A DNA stretch of 64,000 nucleotides from JANXQE01 sp035651635 (GCA_035651635.1 DASRFK010000085.1:1-64000); one strand, 5' to 3'. Shown: positions 17,515 through 26,814, numbered from the stretch's first letter. Notes: generated by a model from the sequence alone, not told the origin. Numbers and translations: made by a program.

Positions 17515-19260
17515 TCAGTCCAGGCTCCGGCTGCGAACGCTGAACAAGCCTCCAGGCTTCCACTGCAGGAACACAATGATGGCGACGAGCACAATGATTT
17601 TTCCGGTGACCGGTGAGCCGGTGGTTTGTTGCAATACCTGGTCGGCGGTGCCGATTCCCAAGGCCGAATACACGGTCCCCACGATGCTGCCGACTCCCCC
17701 CAGGACCACCGTCATAAAGCTGTCCACAATGTAGGTTTGTCCGAGGCTCGGCCCGACGTTGCCGATTTGTGACAGGAAAGCCCCCGCCAGCCCAGCCAGG
17801 CCCGAACCGAAGGCAAAGGTGAGCATGTTAACGCGCGCCGTCCGGACGCCCAGGCAGGCGGCCATGCCGCGGTTTTGCATGACGGCTCGAACAAGCAAAC
17901 CCAAGGAGGTCTTGCTCAGCAGAAGCCAGGTGACCACGACGATCAGCACGGCAAAAACAATCACGAACACGCGGTTAAACCCAAAACTCACATCATGGAT
18001 GGTGAAATGCCCAAGTAGCCACGAGGGTGAGTTCACCTGAACGTTGTTGGCGCCGAAAACCATCCGAAAACATTGCTGCATCACCAGCGAGATCCCCCAG
18101 GTGGCCAGGAGCGACTCCAGCGGGCGGCGATAAAGAAACCGAATCACCGTTCGTTCGATGAACAACCCCGCGAGCGCCGCGGCCAGAAAGCTGAGCGGCA
18201 GCGCGAAAAGGAAGTACGTTTCATAGAACCAGCCGGACGCATTGAGGCCCGGCAAATGCAGGCCAAAACTCAACGGTTTCCCAAAGAAGCTGAAGGGCAG
18301 GGTGATGGAAAACCCAAAGCCGGTGGCAAAGAGGTTCTGAACCACATAACAGGCATAGGCTCCCACCGCGATCATCTCCCCATGCGCCATATTGATGATG
18401 CCCATCAGCCCAAAGGTGATCGCCAGGCCCAGCGCCACCACCAGGAGAATCGAGCCAAGGCTCATTCCGTGGAAGATGGTCCCGAAGAAGTTGACCCACC
18501 AAATGTGCTCCTCGATGGACCGAATGGCGCTCTTGCCGGCGCTGGCAACCTCGGGCGGGCAATTGGTTTTACTAATCACACTTTTAAGGTTCTCCAGGCA
18601 CCCGAGTGCCTTCAACCTCCCGAGCTTTTCGATGGCTGCGACTTGCGTTTTAACTTCCGTGCTGGACAACTCGAGCAGCGCTATTGCTTCTTCAAGAGTC
18701 TTGCGAACTTCCGCATTCGATTCTTTTGTGAGCCGATTTTGCAGCACGGGAATGTACCGGGCTTTTTGCGAGTTTCCTAATTTGAGCGCGGCGGAGCGGC
18801 GTGCGTCGGCCTGCGGAGCGGATAGTGCCAGGGTATCGATCGTCTGTTGGATCGCGCTGCGCAGGCGCAGGTCGGTATCGGCGCTGCCTAATTCGCTTGC
18901 CTCGAACCGCAGCTCGGTTCCTTTTGCATCGGTGAGAGGTTTACCGTCGTCCACGCGCAGCGCACGGTGCTTGCCTGAGCCGTCCTCCGCGTCCTCCAGC
19001 AGCAGCGGTATCGTCGTGTTGTTGTCGTTCGTGTAAAGAAAGACGCCGTCATGGGACCAGGCGGCCAACACGTCGGAAGCCACCTTTGAACCGGAGTCCC
19101 CGAGGTCGTTCAGGAGCTTTTGCTGCTCGGGACCTTCACTCAGGATGGCTTGGACCAGCTTCTGGCGTGTAGTTGCGGTGTCCGGCGCGGGTCCGGTCGC
19201 GGCCAGGGCTTGAAGCCCACTGGACGCCAGCAACAGGGTTAGCCAAAGTAGATACTTCAT
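17515..19260 (-). CDS. urtB: Urea ABC transporter permease UrtB with N-terminal extracytoplasmic domain
   Basis: 581 aa from the ATG at 19260, chosen because it opens a signal peptide (MKYLLWLTLLLASSGLQALA). Residues 25-270 are a soluble helical, HEAT-like extension (TRQKLVQAILSEGPEQQKLL, AVLQNRLTKESNAEVRK-like repeats) that occurs in many UrtB proteins but not in LivH. Residues 280-580 are the LivH-like permease (LGLAITFGLMGIINMAHGEM, FIERTVIRFLYRRPLESLLA, TWGISLVMQQ, DSFMTVVLGGVGSIVGTVYS). The extension probably lies in the periplasm, near UrtA. The gene follows urtA by about 80 bp. Confidence 0.93.
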   Translation of the reverse strand: MKYLLWLTLLLASSGLQALAATGPAPDTATTRQKLVQAILSEGPEQQKLLNDLGDSGSKVASDVLAAWSHDGVFLYTNDNNTTIPLLLEDAEDGSGKHRALRVDDGKPLTDAKGTELRFEASELGSADTDLRLRSAIQQTIDTLALSAPQADARRSAALKLGNSQKARYIPVLQNRLTKESNAEVRKTLEEAIALLELSSTEVKTQVAAIEKLGRLKALGCLENLKSVISKTNCPPEVASAGKSAIRSIEEHIWWVNFFGTIFHGMSLGSILLVVALGLAITFGLMGIINMAHGEMIAVGAYACYVVQNLFATGFGFSITLPFSFFGKPLSFGLHLPGLNASGWFYETYFLFALPLSFLAAALAGLFIERTVIRFLYRRPLESLLATWGISLVMQQCFRMVFGANNVQVNSPSWLLGHFTIHDVSFGFNRVFVIVFAVLIVVVTWLLLSKTSLGLLVRAVMQNRGMAACLGVRTARVNMLTFAFGSGLAGLAGAFLSQIGNVGPSLGQTYIVDSFMTVVLGGVGSIVGTVYSALGIGTADQVLQQTTGSPVTGKIIVLVAIIVFLQWKPGGLFSVRSRSLD

Positions 19261-19338
19261 GAAACGGAGGGGCGGAGCACGGGCTCCGCCCCTGGCAGAC
19301 ACTCTAATACGCGCCACTTACGCGGCCTGGTTCACGGC

Positions 19339-20625
19339 TCACTTGTTGAGCGCCGTAAGTTTCTCGTCCAGTCCTTTCAACAGGAACGGTTCGCCGAACA
19401 CCTGGTCGTAGGATTTCAGGATTTTGAACTGCCCATTGGCCCGGGTTTCGCCGATATATACGTTCTTGGTCGCGTGGTGGTTTTTGTTGATAGTGATCTT
19501 TCCACCAGGACCGTCGTAACTGATGTCCCCGGCTTCGAGGGTGTCGCGCACTTTGTCGACATCGAAGCTGCCGGCCTTTTCGACCGCGGCTTTCCACAGG
19601 TAAACACCGTCGTAGGAAAGCACCATCGGGCTGTCCACCGCGCGCTTCTCTTTAACCACTCCGGGATGCTCCTCGGTTTTGAGCCAGGAATTCCACCGTT
19701 TCAGGAAGTCTTTGTTCTCGGGAGTGTTGAGTGACATGAAGTAAGTCCAGCACCCGAGCTCACCGACCAGGTCCTTGGTGGGCAGGGCGCGAAGCTCATC
19801 TTCGGCGAGGCTGAAGGAGACCACCGGGCAATCGGCCGGGGTTAGACCGGCGGCAGCCACTTCCTTGAAGAAGGGCACGTTGGAATCGCCGTTGATGGTG
19901 TTGATGACACAAGCATCGCCGCTGGCCGCGAACTGCTTGATCTCCGAAACGATCTGCTGGTAGTCGGTATGGCCGAAGGGCGTGTACTTGCCCGCCGAGA
20001 TCACCTTTCCGCTGTCGTCCTTGCGCAACCCGCCACCGATATTTTCCAGCGCGATGCCATGCAGCAGGAGATACTTGTAGAGGATCAGGTTCGTGGTCTG
20101 CGGATAGACGTAGTCGGTGCCGATCAGGTAGAACTTCTTCTTGCCCTGGCCCAAGAGGAAATCCACGGCCGGCGTGGCCTGCTGGTTAACCGCCTCAGCA
20201 GTGTAGAAGATGTTTTTAGACAGCTCCTCTCCTTCGTACTGAACCGGGTAGAAGAGCAGCCCATTGTCCTTTTCAAACACCGGCAGGACCGATTTTCGGC
20301 TGACGGATGTCCAGCAGCCAAAAACCACTGCCACTTTATCCTCTTCCAGCAACTGTTTGGCCTTTTCGGCAAACAGCGGCCAGTTGGAGGCCCCGTCGAC
20401 GATCACCGGTTCGATCGTGTAGTTCTTGTCGCCCACCTTAATTCCTCCGGCCTTGTTGATTTCATCAAAGGCAAACAGCAGGGAGTCACGTAAGGACGTC
20501 TCACTGATGGCCATCGTGCCGCTGAGCGAGTGGAGGATGCCGACTTTGATGGTTTCTGCCTTGCACTGAGATCCATTTGCCAGCGCCAGCGCGCCGGCCA
20601 CTAACGCAATAAATATTCTTTTCAT
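19339..20625 (-). CDS. urtA: Urea ABC transporter substrate-binding protein UrtA
   Basis: 428 aa with an Sec signal peptide (MKRIFIALVAGALALANGSQ, cleavage near CKA|ET). The mature chain has the type-I periplasmic-binding fold and the urea/short-amide signature blocks IKVGILHSLSGTMAISETSL, VVFGCWTSVSRKSVLPVFE, LLFYPVQYEGEE, FYLIGTDYVYPQTTN, VVSFSLAEDE and LGCWTYFMSL. It delivers urea to UrtBC. In other bacteria urt genes respond to nitrogen limitation, consistent with the sigma-54 promoter upstream of the neighbouring porin gene. It is preceded by a 55-bp gap after the porin gene. Confidence 0.96.
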   Translation of the reverse strand: MKRIFIALVAGALALANGSQCKAETIKVGILHSLSGTMAISETSLRDSLLFAFDEINKAGGIKVGDKNYTIEPVIVDGASNWPLFAEKAKQLLEEDKVAVVFGCWTSVSRKSVLPVFEKDNGLLFYPVQYEGEELSKNIFYTAEAVNQQATPAVDFLLGQGKKKFYLIGTDYVYPQTTNLILYKYLLLHGIALENIGGGLRKDDSGKVISAGKYTPFGHTDYQQIVSEIKQFAASGDACVINTINGDSNVPFFKEVAAAGLTPADCPVVSFSLAEDELRALPTKDLVGELGCWTYFMSLNTPENKDFLKRWNSWLKTEEHPGVVKEKRAVDSPMVLSYDGVYLWKAAVEKAGSFDVDKVRDTLEAGDISYDGPGGKITINKNHHATKNVYIGETRANGQFKILKSYDQVFGEPFLLKGLDEKLTALNK

Positions 20626-20680
20626 GGTTATTAAACTAAAAAGTTACAAAACGATCGGTTTGAGAGTTTGATACGTTGGT

Positions 20681-21985
20681 TTAGAACAAATAGGAGACGC
20701 CTGCGCCATAAACCAAACGGTTTTGGTGGCCGGGAACAAAACCACCTGCCCAGGAGGTGTGATCGAAACGGATTTCCGGCTGAATTTTGATGGTGGGCAC
20801 GGGCTTGTAGTTAAGCGTCAATGCCACGCTTGAGAGGTCCTGGCCGGTACCGGGCGGGTTAAGAAAACCCAAGGCGCCGCCGGAGGCATCCACGCCATCG
20901 GTATCGCTGAGAAACTCTCCGCGCAGTCCCAGCCCGACCTTTTTGTTGAAGTCGTAGGTCACCCAGACTCCGGTTGACCAGACTGGTGAGTCACCTGAGG
21001 GGGTGACGCCCGTAGGGTTGTGGAACTCGAACCAATCCAACTCGGTTCCGAAACCCAACTGTTCGGTGGCTTGAAATCCGCCCAGCAAAGAAGCGCCCCA
21101 GAGCGATTGAGCAAAACCGGCGTCCTCGCGTCCGCCAAAGCCAATGAGGCTGAACCACAGTTTATCCATCGGCTTGATACCGATGGCGCCCATAAACGTT
21201 TTGGCGGAATTGTTGTCGATGGGTCCCATGTACATTCCGTTTTGAACCCGAAATGTCAGGTTGAGCCAATCGGTCGCCTTGTACCCCAATTGCACGCCGG
21301 CGCCGGGAGGGTTGCCGGTGAAAAACCATTGAAACCCCTGCGAAAAGTTGGCGTTAACGGCGCCGCCGTCACCGGATTCGTAATTGAGCAGGGAGATAAG
21401 TTCACCCACCCGCACATCCAAGCCGGTGCCGATGGGAACATTGAGTTCCACATAAGCCTCGCGCAAGTAATCGAATCCCGTAGTCCCGCTCTTGGTGTTC
21501 ACGATGGGGGCGTCCTGCCCGGCAATCAGCGAAACGCGATAACCCGCATCCCATTTGTCTCCGCTGTTCTGCACTTGCGGACTTGCCAGGGTGATTTTGA
21601 CCTTGTTCAGCGAGAACGAGTCGTTGACCCGGTTCCAGAGGTATCCTGGGATGATATGCCCCATGGAGGCGGGGGGCATGCTCGAGTCGTGAAAAAAGGA
21701 GCTGGTGACAAACCCGCCCAGGGTCACGTCGCTTAACGCCGACACCGGCGGGTCGGCTGCTTTGGTTCCGCTGGGGAGCAGGCCCTCCTTTTGCGCCATT
21801 GCCTCGAGTACGTCGAGGCGTTTTTTGAGATCCTGGTTTTCCTTTTCCAATTTCTCAAGTTTGTTGGTCCCCGCGTCCTGTGCGCAGGCGGAGTGCGTTG
21901 GCAACAGCGCTGTTCCTCCTACCATCGCCCCGAGACACAGGCCCATAGTCCTGGTGTAGTGGTTCCGTCTGGTCCTTCGTTTCAT
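20681..21985 (-). CDS. Outer-membrane beta-barrel porin, probably for urea
   Basis: 434 aa from the ATG at 21985. Residues 1-35 are a signal peptide (YTRTMGLCLGAMVGGTALLP, cleavage near CAQ|DA). A short coiled coil follows (NKLEKLEKENQDLKKRLDVL), then a long beta-barrel with alternating strands such as VTLGGFVTSSFF, DAGYRVSLIAGQD, GVQLGYKATDWLNLTFRVQN and VALTLNYKPVPTIKIQPEIR, ending in the outer-membrane sorting signal GAGVSYLF with terminal Phe. This matches the OmpL/BBP2-like porin family. Adjacency to urtA and the shared upstream promoter suggest that it admits urea across the outer membrane. Confidence 0.88.
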   Translation of the reverse strand: MKRRTRRNHYTRTMGLCLGAMVGGTALLPTHSACAQDAGTNKLEKLEKENQDLKKRLDVLEAMAQKEGLLPSGTKAADPPVSALSDVTLGGFVTSSFFHDSSMPPASMGHIIPGYLWNRVNDSFSLNKVKITLASPQVQNSGDKWDAGYRVSLIAGQDAPIVNTKSGTTGFDYLREAYVELNVPIGTGLDVRVGELISLLNYESGDGGAVNANFSQGFQWFFTGNPPGAGVQLGYKATDWLNLTFRVQNGMYMGPIDNNSAKTFMGAIGIKPMDKLWFSLIGFGGREDAGFAQSLWGASLLGGFQATEQLGFGTELDWFEFHNPTGVTPSGDSPVWSTGVWVTYDFNKKVGLGLRGEFLSDTDGVDASGGALGFLNPPGTGQDLSSVALTLNYKPVPTIKIQPEIRFDHTSWAGGFVPGHQNRLVYGAGVSYLF

Positions 21986-22109
21986 AGGTTCATTTGTGTC
22001 GGCCAACCCGCTCGTCACTCCCTCGCATCGGGGGCGCCAGATGCATTGAACGGTTCCAGCCAATCCCTTACGGGATGGCGGAGTGAACGAGCGAATTGAA
22101 AGCGGAGTA

Positions 22110-22126
22110 AGCAATGCGTTTGCCAA
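22110..22126 (-). promoter_or_regulatory. Sigma-54 promoter (-24/-12) of the urea operon
   Basis: Read on the minus strand the site is TTGGCAAACGCATTGCT. GG and GC are separated by exactly 10 bp and both half-elements fit the RpoN consensus (YTGGCAC, TTGCW) with few mismatches. The predicted start of transcription is near 22098, giving a leader of about 113 nt before the porin ATG at 21985. Sigma-54 control by NtrC is established for urea uptake and urease in other bacteria. I see no perfect NtrC dyad upstream, only TGCGCC and GGTGCG half-sites around 22172-22200, so the activator is not identified. Confidence 0.6.
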
Positions 22127-22681
22127 TTACCAAAACGGATGAGTGTGACAAACCGGATTGATGAGCGTTGCGCCGGCTCTTGCCGCGGCCTGGGTGCGCC
22201 AATCCAGAGGCGTTTCGCCTTTTTAGCTTCGTCGCCGGCGGAACAAACCATCACTCGAGCAAGCGCTTTGTCTCGAGGCAATCGCTCCAGTCAAGTGGTC
22301 GAGCTTTGCCAAGGTGGGCAATTTGGCGCAGCGGAAAATGGATTCCGTATCGCGGTTAGAGGGCTTGGATGCCCGTGGGTGGTGCTGCGAGGCTTTTTCT
22401 TGCCGGCTGTGTTGCCTGTTGTGGATTGGGGCTGCAAACCCGAAGCAACGCTCCCCGACTCCCCAGATCGCGATGTCCAGGATTTTCTCTTGGAATTCAA
22501 ACTTGAATTGGCCAATTCTTCCCGGGTCAGCGGAACATGTCCATCGGCCCAGCAATTTTCCCTTGGCGTTGATCAATCGTCAAAAAGGCCGCCGCGGACA
22601 AGGACCAGGCTGCTGCCAGGCGCCAGAGTCAAACGTGGCGTGTCTTTCCTGCCAACCGTACGTTTGTCAATCTAACAGCTC
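22127..22681. other. Intergenic region upstream of the urea operon
   Basis: 555 bp between the divergent porin and the 184-aa membrane-protein gene. Beyond the sigma-54 site at its edge, it should contain the enhancer sites and the plus-strand promoter of the next gene. A minus-strand frame at 22223-22576 could encode 117 aa, but its second half is rich in Ser, Arg and His without family resemblance; I do not call it a gene. No tRNA or MITE copy is present. Confidence 0.5.
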
Positions 22682-23236
22682 ATGAGTTCACTTTTTGCGC
22701 AATTATCGCTGGACCCGGAACACTCGGCAGCCGCAAGAACGTTCCTCGTCTTGGCCTATGTGGCCGCTGCGGTGTGCTGGTTGCGCGCAAGCCGGCGAAC
22801 GCGATTCGCACAGGACGATTCCTTTTCGAGGTGGTGGCTCCTTGGAGCGGCGCTGCTCTTCCTTTTGGCGGTCAACAAGCTACTTAATCTGAGGCGATGC
22901 TTTGAGGGTGGGATTCGGGCGTTGGCAAAAGCGGCGGGTTGGTACGACCGCCGACAGCCCGTGCAATTCGCTGTGGCAATCGTGCTCCCAGCGGTCCTGG
23001 CCGTAATCACCGCGGTGTTCCTGGCCACCAAAGGCAGAAAGTTTGTCAGGGAAAATCGATTTGCACTGGCAGGTTGGGTGCTGTTGCTGCTTTATCTAGC
23101 CCTGAGACAAACACAAGAGTGGAAGCCGGTCCTTCCGTGGCTTGAGGCGAGTCGATACTACGACTGGCGTTTTGCATTGGAGGTCGCTGGAATCCTGCTG
23201 GTGGCATTGGCGGCTCTCATCGCTCCTGCTGACTGA
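22682..23236 (+). CDS. Hypothetical four-helix membrane protein
   Basis: 184 aa with four hydrophobic helices: residues 18-34 (ARTFLVLAYVAAAVCWL), 50-66 (WWLLGAALLFLLAVNKLL), 93-115 (VQFAVAIVLPAVLAVITAVF) and 160-180 (VAGILLVALAALIAPA). Two loops are charged, and a DWRFALEVAGI motif precedes the last helix. I do not recognise a named family. It is monocistronic and is followed directly by a pair of inverted GC-rich hairpins that could terminate it. The ATG is the first in frame and the composition is typical of coding sequence. Confidence 0.65.
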   Translation: MSSLFAQLSLDPEHSAAARTFLVLAYVAAAVCWLRASRRTRFAQDDSFSRWWLLGAALLFLLAVNKLLNLRRCFEGGIRALAKAAGWYDRRQPVQFAVAIVLPAVLAVITAVFLATKGRKFVRENRFALAGWVLLLLYLALRQTQEWKPVLPWLEASRYYDWRFALEVAGILLVALAALIAPAD

Positions 23237-23246
23237 GGCTTTGCGC

Positions 23247-23346
23247 GCGGGCATCCTGCCCGCAGAGACGTTGCGATAGCCAGCTGAAGCTAGACACGTT
23301 TCAGCGCCGCATTCAGTTGCTGGATCTCTGCGGGCTGCAAGCCCGC
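23247..23346. repeat. REP/BIME-like pair of inverted GC hairpins
   Basis: Two short palindromes face each other. GCGGGCATCCTGCCCGC begins at 23247 and is followed by AGAGA; TCTCT precedes GCGGGCTGCAAGCCCGC, ending at 23346. Each forms a stem of 5-6 GC pairs, and the arms GCCCGCAGAGA and TCTCTGCGGGC are exact inverse complements, so the pair can also fold as one large structure. A direct repeat starting CGTTTCAGCGCC, with CATTCAGT or TATTCAGT after it, occurs inside and just after the element. It lies directly after the membrane-protein stop and may act as its terminator. Confidence 0.55.
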
Positions 23347-23484
23347 GCTCCGGCGCACGGGCCCGTTTCAGCGCCATATTCAGTCCGCGTCCTCTCAATC
23401 CACGAGTTTCATGAATCCAGTTACAGCCGAATCCGCCGAATCCCCTTGCGTTCGGGGTCCGGTGAGGCAATATGTGGGTCGGAT

Positions 23485-23561
<77 letters not shown>

Positions 23562-23754
23562 ATTTCTTTAGCTCGGGCAGCAAGCCTTTAGGTTTGTGAG
23601 GAACCGCAGCGAACACCCAAACGGACACCAATTGGGGTGCTCCGTCAGTGCTCCTCAACTACGCACTCTCTCACTACACCTGAGCAAAGATACTTCATCG
23701 TAAAGCACGGCCTAAACTGGTCATTGCTGCGGTCACCCGAAACCCTCGTCCTGC

Positions 23755-23798
23755 CTGGACCAAGGTCCAGTCGTATTCGGATGTCGGGAGGTTAATTT
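23755..23798 (+). promoter_or_regulatory. Palindromic box site 1 with -10, upstream of the sensor kinase cluster
   Basis: CTGGACCAAGGTCCAG at 23755-23770 is followed by TCGTATTC and, 22 bp after the palindrome, TAATTT at 23793-23798. It shares the layout of the other sites in this window: palindrome, GAATTC-like -35 region, -10. The kinase ATG at 24020 lies 221 bp downstream of the -10. Confidence 0.65.
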
Positions 23799-24019
23799 CA
23801 AGTTACGCATTTCACCAATGGACTCTAGGGGAACTGCATTGAGGTGCTCCTTGCGGGGCCGTCGATGCCATCATCCGTGAAAATCGAACCCATGGCCTGC
23901 CTCGGCTTCGGTGGGCTGAACACTTTCGTCTTAATTGGGCAGTACCAGAGACAGCTCGTCTTGAGTCGTTTGAAGCCGTTTCTGGTACGGAAGTGTATCG
24001 GCGGTCTACTGCTTGAAGG

Positions 24020-25192
24020 ATGACGCGATCGTCCCTGGATTTAACTCAGAAGGTGCTAGGGGCACTGCCAGAGCATATAGCGATGTTGGATGAGAGCGGG
24101 CGCATTATCGCACTGAACACCGCCTGGCGAAATTTTGGGGACGCCAATGGTCTACAACAACCTCAACATGGCTTAGGGGTTAACTATCTTTCAGTCTGTG
24201 CCGCTGCTCGAGGGGAAGGAACTGAGGAGGCACGCCAGGTCGAGGCGAGTATTCGGAAGCTGTTGGGTCACAGAAAAGGGGCGTTCTCACTGGAGTATCC
24301 CTGCCACGGTCCAGCCCAGCAGCGTTGGTTTCAAGTCCGGGGGGAGTGTTTCCAACAGGACACCGGCTGCTATCTGGTAATTGCACACCAGAATGTCACC
24401 TCGAGGATACAGGCGCAACGAGCAGCGCAGGTTGCCTCAGAACAGTGCGATGAACGGACGACCCAGCGCACCCAGCACCTCGAGGAGACGCTAAAAATAG
24501 CGGAAGGCCTGTTTTACTATATGGAACACACGTTTCGCGCTCCCTTGCGGGCGACGCACGGATTGAGCCGGATGCTGTTGGACCAGCATACTGCCAACCT
24601 CGATGCCACCGGCACACAATGTTTGCACCGAATTTTAGATGCTTCGGAAACGATGGATGCGCTCATCAATCGTGTCCTGGACTTTGGCTTGGTGGCATTA
24701 CAGGAAGCATCGTGCACTCTTCTCGATCTGGAGGAATTGCTAGATGAAGTGTTCGATTCGCCGGCTCTAAATCGAGAACGAGGGCTCGCGCGGATAATAC
24801 TCCAAAAGCCGATGCCGAAGGCTTGGGGTGACCGAAGAATCGTGCGGCTCGTATTGTGCGAGTTGATAGTGAATGCCTTGAAATATGTTCCGGCCGGCAT
24901 AGTTCCAAGAATTCACATCCGAGGCGTGGCCCGCGAGGACAGAACCCGGGTCACGATTCAAGACAATGGCATCGGGATCGGGTCAGAAAGCCAGAAACGA
25001 ATCTTTCGAATTTTTGACCGACGACGGCGCGGGGAATTTTACTCCGGCACGGGTATTGGCCTGGTCTTCGCCAAGCAATGGTTGGCCCGGATAGGTGGCG
25101 AAATCGGAGTCCAATCGGTCTCTGGCAAGGGGAGTTGCTTTTGGGTGGACTTGCCCGGGAAAATGCTAACGGCCCGCGCCTACGAGCGGTGA
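24020..25192 (+). CDS. PAS-domain sensor histidine kinase
   Basis: 390 aa and cytoplasmic, with no membrane segment. Residues 10-130 are a divergent PAS domain (LPEHIAMLDESGRIIALNTA, WRNFG). A short coiled coil follows, then a HisKA-like helix with His170 in EHTFRAPLRATHGLSRML, where the usual SHDLRAPL is changed to EHTFRAPL. Next is a HATPase domain (ELIVNALKY N-box, DNGIGIG, GTGIGLVFAKQ, final GSCFWVDLPG). The His is kept, so phosphorylation is possible. It is the first gene after box site 1. Its 3' end is partly duplicated at 33845-33944. Confidence 0.85.
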   Translation: MTRSSLDLTQKVLGALPEHIAMLDESGRIIALNTAWRNFGDANGLQQPQHGLGVNYLSVCAAARGEGTEEARQVEASIRKLLGHRKGAFSLEYPCHGPAQQRWFQVRGECFQQDTGCYLVIAHQNVTSRIQAQRAAQVASEQCDERTTQRTQHLEETLKIAEGLFYYMEHTFRAPLRATHGLSRMLLDQHTANLDATGTQCLHRILDASETMDALINRVLDFGLVALQEASCTLLDLEELLDEVFDSPALNRERGLARIILQKPMPKAWGDRRIVRLVLCELIVNALKYVPAGIVPRIHIRGVAREDRTRVTIQDNGIGIGSESQKRIFRIFDRRRRGEFYSGTGIGLVFAKQWLARIGGEIGVQSVSGKGSCFWVDLPGKMLTARAYER

Positions 25193-25364
25193 AAGGGAGT
25201 CAAACGCAAATGGAGGGCAGATTTAGGGAAGTTCCTGTCGCGGGACCTGATGACAAACGGGTGATTCTCACGTTCCTGCAGTTGAAGGCTGCGCTCCGCG
25301 GCACCTACCTGCCTATAGACTTCGCAGAAAAACTGGTGCACGGTGACTAAGCCACTCACCCGTT

Positions 25365-26813
25365 ATGAACGCAGACGCGAAGAACTGCCAGTTGAGGAAG
25401 ACTGGAATAAGCGTTGTGGGAGACATGCCGTGGGGGACCCACTTCTGTCATTTCTATGAAACCGAAGACGATTTGCTGCAAATCGTGATCCCCTATTTTA
25501 AGGCAGGATTGGAAAACAACGAATTTTGCGTCTGGATAGTTTTTGATTCCCGGAGCGGCGAAAAAGCCAAGGAAGCGCTGCGGGAGGCCGTTCCAAATCT
25601 GGACCAATGTTTGGCCGAAGGCGATATCGAGATTGTGCCGCACACAGAATGGTACTTTACGCAAGGCGCTTTGGCTCTCGATCAAGTTCTCGCCGGCTGG
25701 AAGAAAAAGCTAACTAAAGCACTGGCGAAGGGTTACGCCGGCATGCGCGCGAGCGGCAACGGCACGTGGTTCACCGGGGGCGACTGGAAACGATTTTTGG
25801 AGTACGAGCGGAAGCTCGACGACCTGATTGCTGATCAACGTATGATCATTCTGTGTACCTACCCACTGGCGATGAGTCGGGCGGAGGGAATCTTCGATGT
25901 GGCCCGCACGCACCAGTTTACCATCGCCAGACGCCGCGGAAGATGGGAAGTGCTCGAAACCCCCGAGCTCAGGCAAGCCAAAGCGGAGATCCAGAGACTT
26001 AACGAGGAGCTCGAACAACGCGTCAAGACTCGGACTACGCAACTCGCAGCCGCCAATCAGGAGCTCAAAACGGAAATTCTCGAACGCCGGCGTGCTGAAA
26101 GCAAGCTGCAGTGTTCCCATGAACGGCTTCGCGCGCTTACGGCTCGGATGGAATCGCTGCGGGAGCAAGACCGGATTCAAATCTCGCGCGAGATCCACGA
26201 CGAACTGGGGCAAACGCTCACCGGGCTGAAGATGGATTTGCTCTGGGTGGAACGGAAGCTGGACACGTTAGGCAGCTCGCCGGCGCTGAACGCAGTTCTG
26301 GACCGGGTGGTCGCTGCGACTGAATCGGTCGATTCGCTCATCATCACGGTGCAGAGAATTGCGACCGAACTGCGCCCCGGCGTGCTGGACAAGCTGGGGC
26401 TGGGCACGGCGTTGCAATGCGAGGCCCGCCGTTTTCAAGAGCGCATTGGGATTCGGTGTGAGGTTCATTTGCCCGCAACCGAACCACTCCTCTCAATGGA
26501 ACAATCCACGGCGCTATTCCGCATCTTCCAGGAATCACTAACCAACGTGGCCCGCCACGCTCAAGCAACGAAAGTGAACGTGGAGTTAAAGCTAGAGTCC
26601 CATTTCGTTATCTTGAATGTGCAGGACGATGGCCACGGCATCAGCCAGGCCGACGTCGATCGTCCAGATTCGCTCGGCTTGTTGGGCATGAAAGAACGCG
26701 TTGAGCTTCTGGGTGGCGATATTTCCTTTCAAAGGAAGGCGAATGGGCGAGGAACTGCCGTAACCGTGCGAATTCCGAGATCCGCGGCGCCGCCCCAAAT
26801 GGAGGAGCCGTAG
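25365..26813 (+). CDS. MEDS-domain sensor histidine kinase (NarX/DevS-like core)
   Basis: 482 aa. Residues 20-190 match the MEDS/DcmR sensory domain (WGTHFCHFYETEDDLLQIVI, PYFKAGLENNEFCVWIV, GNGTWFTGGDWKRFLEYERK), a RecA-like fold found in sensors of methylotrophs and methanogens. A coiled coil (200-265) leads to a HisKA_3 dimerisation domain with His278 in REIHDELGQTLTGLKMDLLW and a HATPase (ESLTNVARHAQA, DDGHGIS, GLLGMKERVELLGG). HisKA_3 kinases pair with NarL/LuxR-type regulators, and one starts 1 bp after the stop. The ligand is unknown. Confidence 0.9.
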   Translation: MNADAKNCQLRKTGISVVGDMPWGTHFCHFYETEDDLLQIVIPYFKAGLENNEFCVWIVFDSRSGEKAKEALREAVPNLDQCLAEGDIEIVPHTEWYFTQGALALDQVLAGWKKKLTKALAKGYAGMRASGNGTWFTGGDWKRFLEYERKLDDLIADQRMIILCTYPLAMSRAEGIFDVARTHQFTIARRRGRWEVLETPELRQAKAEIQRLNEELEQRVKTRTTQLAAANQELKTEILERRRAESKLQCSHERLRALTARMESLREQDRIQISREIHDELGQTLTGLKMDLLWVERKLDTLGSSPALNAVLDRVVAATESVDSLIITVQRIATELRPGVLDKLGLGTALQCEARRFQERIGIRCEVHLPATEPLLSMEQSTALFRIFQESLTNVARHAQATKVNVELKLESHFVILNVQDDGHGISQADVDRPDSLGLLGMKERVELLGGDISFQRKANGRGTAVTVRIPRSAAPPQMEEP

Positions 26814-26814
26814 C

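Noticed and set aside
22223..22576. 117-aa minus-strand frame upstream of the porin gene
   Set aside because: Its first 45 residues look protein-like, but the rest is Ser/Arg/His-rich, there is no ribosome site, and it would lie over the expected enhancer region of the sigma-54 promoter.
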